From contig NZ_CAJGYT010000001.1 in the NCBI RefSeq assembly GCF_904846035.1, positions 806,001 through 870,000 of the forward strand: a stretch of 64,000 nt of DNA, read 5' to 3'. This DNA is from Psychrobacter aestuarii (lineage in GTDB: Bacteria; Pseudomonadota; Gammaproteobacteria; Pseudomonadales; Moraxellaceae). Shown piece after piece: positions 57,702 to 64,000 of this stretch. Under the pieces are notes generated by a model that made no database searches, was not told where the DNA came from, and worked only from the letters and a program-made list of their open reading frames with translations. Position numbers and translations under genes: made by a program. How positions within the stretch are numbered: the stretch's first letter is position 1; each line of letters begins with the position of its first letter.

Positions 57702-58781
57702 ATGAGCATCAGCGTACAAACGAGCGCGATGGACACCCGTCTTTGGACAGGTCGCGCCGAGCCTTTTGAGAGCGCACGCGCCCGCTACTGGTATCAAATC
57801 GCCGCGCCATACAGCGCGCAGGCGGTCGGGCTGGTGGGCTTTGCCTGTGACCAAGGGGTACGCCGCAATCAAGGGCGCGTGGGCGCGAAAGACGCGCCGC
57901 CGATGATTCGCCAAGCCTTTGCCAAACTGCCCATCACAGCGGCAATCCAGCAGCGCTATAGTAATGACAATGCTTTGGCTCAGCTGCTCGGTGACGCAGG
58001 TGACATTCATTGTATCGATGAGGATACGCTGACCGATGACGTGCTAGAAACTGCCCAGCAGCAGTATGCCGACACAATGACGCAAGTGCTTAATCAAGGC
58101 GGCTTGGCGGTCGGTCTTGGCGGCGGTCATGCCATTGCTTACGGCAGCTTTTTGGGTTTATGGCAGCATTTGACTGTTAATAATAATAAAGGTAACAACG
58201 AAAACAACGCCAATAAAAACAACGACCAGCTACCACGCATCGGCATCATAAACTTTGATGCGCATTTGGACTTGCGCCAAGCGCCTGTGGCAACCTCGGG
58301 CACGCCGTTTCGTCAGATTAGCGAGCACTTAGACGCGCATGGACAGCCGTTTCATTATTGCTGCATTGGCGTCAGTCGTTTTTCCAATACCGCTGCCTTG
58401 TTTGACCGCGCCGAGGATTTACAAGTGACCATCATCAGTGATGAAGATTGCGCCGAGCAGCCGTGGGCAGAGATTGCCGCGCAGATAGATGCCTTTATGG
58501 CAGGTATTGACGTGCTGTATATGACCATTGATATGGACTGCTTCCCCGCTGCCACCGTGCCTGGCGTCAGCGCGCCCGCCGCTTATGGCATCGCCCTGCC
58601 CTTTGTCGAGCGCTGCACTCAGCATCTTTTTGCCACAGGCAAAGTCAAAGTCGCGGACATCGCCGAGATTAATCCTGCCTTTGATATCGACCAGCGCAGC
58701 GCCAAAGTTGCCGCACGCTTGTTGGCACTGATTATCGAGCAGCAGGTTCTAAACCCATCAAAGGAGACGTTGCATGACTGA
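57702..58781 (+). CDS. hutG: Formimidoylglutamase
   Basis: The enzyme hydrolyses N-formimidoyl-L-glutamate to glutamate and formamide, ending the pathway. The 359-residue protein belongs to the arginase/agmatinase (ureohydrolase) fold. The metal ligands are seen in GLGGGHAIAYG, INFDAHLDLR and MTIDMDCFPA, and GVSAPAAYG follows. An Asn-rich insert of about 16 residues (NNNKGNNENNANKNND, near residues 161-177) interrupts the barrel just before INFDAH and is unusual. The gene overlaps the start of hutI by eight bases. Confidence 0.93.
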   Translation: MSISVQTSAMDTRLWTGRAEPFESARARYWYQIAAPYSAQAVGLVGFACDQGVRRNQGRVGAKDAPPMIRQAFAKLPITAAIQQRYSNDNALAQLLGDAGDIHCIDEDTLTDDVLETAQQQYADTMTQVLNQGGLAVGLGGGHAIAYGSFLGLWQHLTVNNNKGNNENNANKNNDQLPRIGIINFDAHLDLRQAPVATSGTPFRQISEHLDAHGQPFHYCCIGVSRFSNTAALFDRAEDLQVTIISDEDCAEQPWAEIAAQIDAFMAGIDVLYMTIDMDCFPAATVPGVSAPAAYGIALPFVERCTQHLFATGKVKVADIAEINPAFDIDQRSAKVAARLLALIIEQQVLNPSKETLHD

Positions 58782-60072
58782 TAATTCTAATATTAATAAC
58801 AACAACGACCGATTTCGCCACTTTGACAGCATGATTATTAACGCCAATGTCGCGACTTTTTCAAAAGAGTATGGCTTTCACTTGGCAAAGCAAAAAGACG
58901 ACAACGCCGAGCTATACGGACAGCTGTTTGATGCTGCCATTGGCATTAAAGACGGACGCATCGCGTGGCTGGGCGCACAGCAAGACATCGCGCCGCATCT
59001 GCATGATTACAGCAAAGCCAACATCACCGATGCCAAAGGCGGCTGGGTCACCCCAGGGCTGATTGATTGTCACACGCATTTGGTCTATGCGGGCAATCGC
59101 AGTAATGAATTTGAGGCAAGGCTGCATGGCGCAAGCTATCAAGACATTGCCAAACAAGGTGGTGGTATCGTCGCGACCGTACAAGCCACCCGCGATGCCA
59201 GTATGGATGACTTGCTGGCGCAAAGTGAAAAACGCTTGCAAGCGCTATTGGCAGAAGGCGTCACCAGTATCGAGATAAAATCAGGCTACGGTCTGAACCT
59301 TGAGACCGAGCGTAAGATGCTGCAAGCCGCGCGCATGCTCGCGGACAAATACCCTGTGCATATCCGCACCACTTACCTTGCCGCACACGCCCTGCCCGCC
59401 GAGTATAAAGCGCGCAGCGATGACTATATCGACGCGGTGTGCGACTGGATGCAGGTACTACACAGCGAGGGTTTGATTGATGCGGTCGATGGCTTTTGTG
59501 AAAACATCGCCTTTAGCACCGCGCAAATTAAGCGCGTGTTCGATACCGCACGCGCGCTCGACTTGCCTGTAAAATTGCACGCCGACCAGCTGTCAAACAT
59601 GGGCGGCAGCAGCTTGGTCGCCGAATACCAAGGATTATCGAGCGACCATTTAGAGCACTTGTCCGAAGCCGACATTCAACAGATGGCGGCGCATGGCACG
59701 GTCGCTGTCTTGCTGCCAGGCGCGTTTTATACTTTGCGCGACACCACCTTGCCGCCGATTGATACCTTGCGTCAGTATGGCGTACCGATGGCGCTGTCCA
59801 CCGACTGTAATCCTGGCACCTCACCTTTGACATCACTGCTGCTCACGATGAATATGGGCTGCACGCTGTTTTATTTAACGCCCGAGGAAGTCTTGGCAGG
59901 CACGACCGTTCATGCAGCAAAAGCATTGGGGCTCAACAATAAAGGCAAAATCGAAGTGGGCTGTGATGCTGACTTGGTAATCTGGGACATCGCCCGCCCT
60001 GCTGATTTGTGCGCGCAAATGGGACTGAATCCTGCCCAGCACGTCATGTATCAAGGACAGTGGCGCACCTAA
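58774..60072 (+). CDS. hutI: Imidazolonepropionase
   Basis: The enzyme hydrolyses imidazolonepropionate to formimidoylglutamate. The 432-residue amidohydrolase has the metal-binding DCHTHLVYAG. KQGGGIVATV, SYGLNLE-like SGYGLNLETE, and LPVKLHADQLSN with the second His follow, then SSDHLEHL and ALSTDCNPGT with the Asp of the active site. The N terminus (TDNSNINNNNDRF) is Asn-rich and longer than usual, echoing the insert in hutG. It overlaps hutG by eight bases, so the two are translationally coupled. It is the last gene of the hut row. Confidence 0.95.
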   Translation: MTDNSNINNNNDRFRHFDSMIINANVATFSKEYGFHLAKQKDDNAELYGQLFDAAIGIKDGRIAWLGAQQDIAPHLHDYSKANITDAKGGWVTPGLIDCHTHLVYAGNRSNEFEARLHGASYQDIAKQGGGIVATVQATRDASMDDLLAQSEKRLQALLAEGVTSIEIKSGYGLNLETERKMLQAARMLADKYPVHIRTTYLAAHALPAEYKARSDDYIDAVCDWMQVLHSEGLIDAVDGFCENIAFSTAQIKRVFDTARALDLPVKLHADQLSNMGGSSLVAEYQGLSSDHLEHLSEADIQQMAAHGTVAVLLPGAFYTLRDTTLPPIDTLRQYGVPMALSTDCNPGTSPLTSLLLTMNMGCTLFYLTPEEVLAGTTVHAAKALGLNNKGKIEVGCDADLVIWDIARPADLCAQMGLNPAQHVMYQGQWRT

Positions 60073-60176
60073 TGAAAGTGCCTGTCCAAAGTTATCTGTA
60101 CGCCAGACGTGCTTTACTGTTGGTAGATACAGCATCTTAGTCACAGCATTAAACGGTCACAGCATTAAACGAATAC

Positions 60177-60201
60177 GCCCCGAGAGTGTCGGGGCTTTTT
60201 T
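60177..60201 (+). terminator. Terminator after hutI
   Basis: GCCCCGA and TCGGGGC pair around GAGTG, followed by six T residues. Confidence 0.85.
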
Positions 60202-60481
60202 GTGCCTGTCCTTTTTATTACTGATGCCTTTTGTACGGTTATTCCTACTTGGTCTGGGTAGGCGCTTGAGGCGCTATAACGAGGCAAAGGGTTGATTTAG
60301 CAGACTTATGTATTTACCTGACATCTAATCGATATTTAGCATGGTTTGGAGTGAGCGGTATATAAACGGTCTTATTTACCATTTTCTTATACATAGCTCT
60401 CTTCTCGTTATTATTTACTTTTATTTAAAGTTGACACAAACCTATAAAAAATTGCATATATTGTCTTTTTTATACATTACC

Positions 60482-60511
60482 TTGACAAAATTACAGACAA
60501 AAGACTGTTAT
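60482..60511 (+). promoter_or_regulatory. Probable promoter of the roadblock gene
   Basis: TTGACA (60482-60487) and TGTTAT (60506-60511) are 18 bases apart. This would leave a leader of about 200 bases before the roadblock gene. Confidence 0.5.
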
Positions 60512-60720
60512 TATAAAATTGGTAAGTAAATGAGGACTTTCTTAGGGGTTTAAAATCGGTGATAAGTGGTTATAATTGGTGCCGTTTAAAGCTTATCTTG
60601 CATATAATCATATCAATATAGACAGTAAGGTATTATACTACTTATTTTCCTGCAAAACTATTTTTTAGTTTTTTTGATAGCTCGTATATCCATTCAACCG
60701 TCAATGATAGAGATATTTTT

Positions 60721-61083
60721 ATGCGTACCGACTCCTTTCAGCAAGTTTTAGAAGATTTAAATGGCGCATCTGCCGATGTCGAGGCGTCTGCTTTGATTTC
60801 GAACGATGGCCTAATCATCGCATCAGCACTGCCTACCAACGTCGATGAAGACCGTGTGGGCGCGATGTCAGCGGCGCTATTGTCATTGGGTGACCGCGCT
60901 GGACGCGAGCTTGCGCGCGGTGATATTGATCGCATTATGATTCAGGGGGAGCGGGGCTACGTCATCATGACTTCAGCAGGTGAAGAGGCGGTATTGACCA
61001 TCATGGCCAAACCCAATGCCAAGCTGGGGCTTATCTTTTTGGATATTAAGCGCGCTGCCGAAGCCTTGGCAAAGCTGCTGTAA
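60721..61083 (+). CDS. Roadblock/LC7-domain protein
   Basis: The 120-residue protein is one roadblock/LC7 domain, the fold used by MglB and by regulators of small GTPases. VEASALISNDGLIIASALP gives the first strands. DEDRVGAMSAALLSLGDRAGRELARG is the central helix, and RIMIQGERGYVIMTSAGEEAVLTIMA the following hairpin; the C-terminal helix is KRAAEALAKLL. It has no membrane segment or extra domain. It opens a same-strand row that continues with PAS, PhnD-like and unknown proteins, after a long A+T-rich leader. No GTPase gene is visible inside the window. Confidence 0.85.
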   Translation: MRTDSFQQVLEDLNGASADVEASALISNDGLIIASALPTNVDEDRVGAMSAALLSLGDRAGRELARGDIDRIMIQGERGYVIMTSAGEEAVLTIMAKPNAKLGLIFLDIKRAAEALAKLL

Positions 61084-61198
61084 TATTTAAAATTGTGCGG
61101 CGAGGAGTCGAGAGGCGGCGATACAATACGCGCCCAAAATAACCGACCGATGCGCCGAATACTGATAACGATGACAATGATAAGTAAAGGAGTTTAGC

Positions 61199-61693
61199 AT
61201 GGGTTCTACACTGTCTGATGCGACAAAACCCGATGTGCCCGCCGAAGCAATCACCATGCATTACCATGATGGTACGTCACGTGTGGTCTACGATTCTGAT
61301 ATCGAGCGCCCCTATCCTGATGGCAAATTGATTGTATCGCGCACAGATTTGGACGGCACGATTACACATGTGAATGATGCGTTTGTAGAGATTAGCGGCT
61401 ATACCGAAGACGAGCTGATTGGCAAGCCACACTATATTTTGCGCCACCCTGATATGCCAAAAGCCGCCTATAGCGACTTGTGGCAAACGGTAGAATCAGG
61501 CAACAAATGGCATGGGTATGTCAAAAACTTGTGTAAAGACGGCAGTCACTATTGGGTCTATGCCACCGTCGTACCGAACGTGCGTCGTGGTGAGACCGTC
61601 GGCTACACCTCAGTGCGTCGTAAGCCTTCGCGCAGCAAAATTGAAGCTGCGATAGCGCAATACGCCGACATGACCCAATATGAGGACAAATAA
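61199..61693 (+). CDS. PAS-domain protein without an effector domain
   Basis: The 164-residue protein has about 45 variable residues and then one PAS domain: KLIVSRTDLDGTITHVNDAFVEISGYTEDELIGKPHYILRHPDMP, then WHGYVKNLCKDGSHYWVYATVVPNV. This form, with HPDMP and KNLCKDG, is like the FAD-binding sensor of aerotaxis receptor Aer, but it has no membrane or transducer domain here. It may sense redox or oxygen and act on a partner. AAAGGAG precedes the ATG. The next gene starts three bases after its stop. Confidence 0.85.
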   Translation: MGSTLSDATKPDVPAEAITMHYHDGTSRVVYDSDIERPYPDGKLIVSRTDLDGTITHVNDAFVEISGYTEDELIGKPHYILRHPDMPKAAYSDLWQTVESGNKWHGYVKNLCKDGSHYWVYATVVPNVRRGETVGYTSVRRKPSRSKIEAAIAQYADMTQYEDK

Positions 61694-61696
61694 ATC

Positions 61697-62452
61697 ATGA
61701 CTGACACCACATACCATATGCTAATCGCCCCTGATTTTTCGCCAGAACGTTTTTCTGGTTGGCACATGTTTAACACCTTGCTACAAAAGCGCACTGGGCT
61801 GCATTTGCACCTCAACATGCCCGCCTCGCACAAAGAACAAGAGCGCTTGGTGGATGAAGGCACGATACAAGTGATTTACGCCAATCCCTTTGATGCGGCA
61901 GACTTGATTCGCAAACACGGCTACCGCGCGATTGCCAAGCCCATTGGTAAGGCAGACGAGATGGTTATCGCAACCGCCGCAAGTAGCGCGCTCAATCACC
62001 TTGAAGATTTACCAAATGGCGCACTGATTGCGATGGCGGACAACCGCGATGTGAAGCTGATTGGTTTGCGTCTGCTCGAAGCGGTCGATTTGACCGAGGA
62101 CGACTTACAGTGGGAGATTACCGAAACCTATCAGGCGGCCGCACGTAAGGTGATTAAGGGCGAGGCGCAAGCAGGGTTTTTCTTATCTGAGATTTATCAT
62201 GGCTTGTCGCGCTTGACCAAGATGCAAATGCAAGTACTGATTGAAAGCGATATTGCCGACATCAGCCACGTGCTACTGATTAAAGACGACTTTGCCGAGG
62301 CAAACAGCTTTACCGATGCGGTATTGAGCTTTGGTCAAGACGAAGATGGCAAAGCGGCGCTCGCTGAGCTGGGGTTTGAGTCTGGCTTTGAGGCGATGAG
62401 CGAAGAGGATGCCGAGTTTATGCTGGACTTGATGGAGACCTTGCTCGATTGA
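61697..62452 (+). CDS. PhnD-like binding protein without signal peptide
   Basis: The 251-residue protein resembles the periplasmic phosphonate/phosphite-binding fold. IAPDFSPERFSGWHMFNTLLQKRTGL is the usual first lobe, with VIYANPFDAADLIRKHGYR following, then LIAMADNRDVKLIGLRLLE and AARKVIKGEAQAGFFLSEIY. No export signal is present: the start is MTDTTYHMLIA, so it is probably cytoplasmic. That suggests a ligand-sensing role rather than transport. The end is strongly acidic. It lies three bases after the PAS gene, and no permease or ATPase gene accompanies it in the window. Confidence 0.7.
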   Translation: MTDTTYHMLIAPDFSPERFSGWHMFNTLLQKRTGLHLHLNMPASHKEQERLVDEGTIQVIYANPFDAADLIRKHGYRAIAKPIGKADEMVIATAASSALNHLEDLPNGALIAMADNRDVKLIGLRLLEAVDLTEDDLQWEITETYQAAARKVIKGEAQAGFFLSEIYHGLSRLTKMQMQVLIESDIADISHVLLIKDDFAEANSFTDAVLSFGQDEDGKAALAELGFESGFEAMSEEDAEFMLDLMETLLD

Positions 62453-62597
62453 GCCTGCCTACATCCAGCCATACGCGCATGATAATGCCGATTGCAGGTC
62501 ATTATCATGCCGCCCCAGAATACCAAATGTACTGCCTTAACTCATGATGAACCGCATACGGCTCATTGTACTGTGACTGACTATGGAGGATACCCTT

Positions 62598-63245
62598 ATG
62601 GCTGATTTTTTGACAGTTAATGAGAGTAAAAACGCGGCGCGGCATACGTTTCGTCACTTTTCTCGTAAGGTTTTCGTGCATCCTACCCATCGTCATTATC
62701 ATGAGCAGCGTATCAAAGCGGCGTTGTTGCTGGGCGAGCGTGAGCCGCTGCAAGGCGCTATTGCGGACTTCTTTTACGGCTGTTGGTACGATATTCCCTA
62801 CGATGGCATGGATATTTTTACGGCCATTCAAGGGCGCTTGCACCCACAAATCGAGCAAGCGTTTGTGAACTGTATCAACAAGCTGGACTACATCCGTCAC
62901 TCCAGCACCTTTGCGACCCGCTGGAGCGTTTTGGTCACGCCCTCGCTCAACGTGCAATCGCACCGCTTGCGCATCAGTAGTGATGATGCCAAAGAGATTG
63001 CCAAAAACATCACCGCTGAGCTGATACTGGCGCAGGCGGAGCATGATTCTGCCTTGATAACACAGATTGAAGATGAGTTTTTTGCCCATTGCTTGGCGTG
63101 TAATGACCGTTTGGCATTTTCTATCGTGTGGTTTCGTTTGGGTAAGAGCGCTTGGCCGTTTGATGAGCGCTGGCATGAGTGTCAGCAGCGCTTGGAACAA
63201 AACATCCATGCTAATAAAGCAGAACAGGCGGACACCGAGGCATGA
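62598..63245 (+). CDS. Unknown protein of the roadblock-PAS row
   Basis: I do not recognise this 215-residue protein. It has no signal or membrane helix. Features are RHTFRHFSRKVFVHPTHRHYHEQR (His- and Arg-rich), FFYGCWYDIPYDGMDIF, then two helical stretches (EIAKNITAELILAQAEHDS, FFAHCLACNDRLAFSIVWFRLG). The ATG at 62598 has GGAGGA seven bases away; an ATG five codons earlier overlaps that site. It follows the PhnD-like gene on the same strand after 145 bases. Its place suggests a role in the same system. Confidence 0.65.
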   Translation: MADFLTVNESKNAARHTFRHFSRKVFVHPTHRHYHEQRIKAALLLGEREPLQGAIADFFYGCWYDIPYDGMDIFTAIQGRLHPQIEQAFVNCINKLDYIRHSSTFATRWSVLVTPSLNVQSHRLRISSDDAKEIAKNITAELILAQAEHDSALITQIEDEFFAHCLACNDRLAFSIVWFRLGKSAWPFDERWHECQQRLEQNIHANKAEQADTEA

Positions 63246-63357
63246 TGCGCACGTTTCATCTATCATCGGTAAGCGGCAACAGATAACACTGCACTGGTGG
63301 CAAGGCTCGTCATTGCCGCTTCATCATTGATGCTCTAAGACTTTTTGAGGTGACTTT

Positions 63358-63972
63358 ATGTCTATTTTTGACCAAGCTGACAAGCTGTATATTACCCTCA
63401 CCCCTGCTGGTGTGTTTGAGGCGTTTTCTCAAAGCGAGCCGACCGCGATGCAGCTGTCACTACAGGCGCTTTTGTCGCATAAAGAGACCATGCTGGTGTC
63501 AAACTGGCTGGCAGAATACCCTGAGATGTGGCTAGAGGAGTTTCTTGAGCAAGGTTTTATCGAAAAGCTAAGCAGCTTTTTGCCCGCGCCAAACCTGCCT
63601 TTGGATCAGTTTTTGCCTTATGTGGTGGCGAGCCTCTCAGGTAAGCGCCGTGCCGCGATTGCCTCTGACGATGGCTTTTGCTTGGCGCGTATTGGCTACA
63701 CGCAAGACGAGGCGGACATGCTGAGTGTGGCGGCTGCCGATTTTTCAGGCTTTATGCAGCGGCAGCAATCACGCGGCTGGGCGGTCGAGAGTCGCGCCAT
63801 CTCCTTTTTTCGTCAGGTTGATTTGTTGATTCCTGATACCAGCTTTGTGTTTTTGTGGATTGATGATGCAGGCTATGCGCTGATTATTGACGGTGAGCCA
63901 CTAACCAACAATCGCGCCTTTGTTGAGCTGATTTGGGGCATTAAGACCTCTGCGCTAAAATTTGCCAACTGA
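63358..63972 (+). CDS. Unknown protein, possibly with a divergent roadblock domain
   Basis: The 204-residue protein has no family I know with certainty. Residues 1-75 look helical (LTPAGVFEAFSQSEPTAMQLSL, NWLAEYPEMWLEEFLEQGFIE). Residues 90-190 follow a roadblock-like pattern: KRRAAIASDDGFCLARIG, DEADMLSVAAADFSGFMQR, and SFVFLWIDDAGYALIIDGEP. These line up loosely with the roadblock protein at 60721 (ALISNDGLIIAS, DEDRVGAMSAAL, GERGYVIM). GAGGTGACTTT precedes the ATG. It is the last gene before the window edge, so further members may follow. Confidence 0.6.
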   Translation: MSIFDQADKLYITLTPAGVFEAFSQSEPTAMQLSLQALLSHKETMLVSNWLAEYPEMWLEEFLEQGFIEKLSSFLPAPNLPLDQFLPYVVASLSGKRRAAIASDDGFCLARIGYTQDEADMLSVAAADFSGFMQRQQSRGWAVESRAISFFRQVDLLIPDTSFVFLWIDDAGYALIIDGEPLTNNRAFVELIWGIKTSALKFAN

Positions 63973-64000
63973 CCCAATATTCAGCCCTAAAGTGGCGTCA

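Larger units (their letters stand above)
60073..60720. other. AT-rich intergenic region after hutI
   Basis: No gene is supportable; a 62-codon open frame at 60341 lacks a ribosome site and looks like chance A+T-rich sequence. The stretch holds a 16-bp perfect tandem duplication (60140-60155 and 60156-60171), the hutI terminator, a TTGACA at 60431-60436 with no clear partner, and the promoter listed at 60482. Confidence 0.5.

Noticed and set aside
60341..60529. 62-codon frame in the gap before the roadblock gene
   Set aside because: It lacks a ribosome site, is in very A+T-rich DNA where chance hydrophobic frames are common, and contains the TTGACA boxes.

Overview
The window reads as a chromosomal segment of a Moraxellaceae gammaproteobacterium, most likely Psychrobacter or a close relative. 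This rests on protein character and on gene order (pyrG, kdsA, eno, ftsB and ispD on one strand; tonB-exbB-exbD; a hut cluster with HutC). No 16S gene is present, so the genus is an inference. Coding is dense, most intergenic gaps are short, and many genes end in clear hairpin-plus-T terminators.

Layout. 0.2-3.7 kb: RNase T, a small basic membrane protein, tRNA-Glu behind a full-consensus promoter, a membrane-anchored BLUF photoreceptor, ispD and ftsB. 3.9-11.3 kb: eno, a copper module (copA, a CopZ-like protein, a cysteine-less HMA-like protein), kdsA and pyrG. 11.5-20.8 kb: a porin, malate synthase G, miaE, three small very hydrophilic proteins, polyphosphate kinase and mtgA. 21.2-30 kb: a glutaredoxin-like protein, an LldD-type dehydrogenase, a rhomboid protease, MipA/OmpV, an SDR enzyme, fumarase C, 5-formyl-THF cyclo-ligase and a Na+/H+ antiporter-like carrier. 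30.4-39.8 kb: Lon, three tandem META-domain lipoproteins, a lipoprotein Cu/Zn superoxide dismutase, a 174-bp MITE-like element and topoisomerase I.

40-44.5 kb is an iron-uptake block: tonB-exbB-exbD and a PepSY reductase-like protein, each behind a Fur-box-like palindrome. 44.6-47.9 kb is a trpR-trpE-trpG unit whose promoter carries a TrpR-operator-like palindrome, followed by a LprI-like secreted protein. 47.9-49.6 kb is a visibly A+T-rich insert with a DUF2971 protein and an Mrr-like nuclease. It starts at a solo sequence resembling the MITE end and is a candidate two-gene defence cassette. 49.8-60.1 kb holds a polar amino-acid ABC importer and the histidine-utilisation genes hutC (divergent), hutU, hutH, hutG and hutI. 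A perfect palindrome lies in the hutC-hutU gap, and a short, apparently truncated YjiH-like membrane protein lies between hutU and hutH.

60.7-64.0 kb ends the window with a same-strand series: a roadblock/LC7 protein, a PAS protein, a cytoplasmic PhnD-like binding protein and two unrecognised proteins. The last of these may carry a second, divergent roadblock domain. This looks like an undescribed sensory or signalling module, and it may continue past the window edge. Two copies of a hairpin repeat (near 30.2 and 55.8 kb) share a 24-nt core but have different, self-complementary arms.
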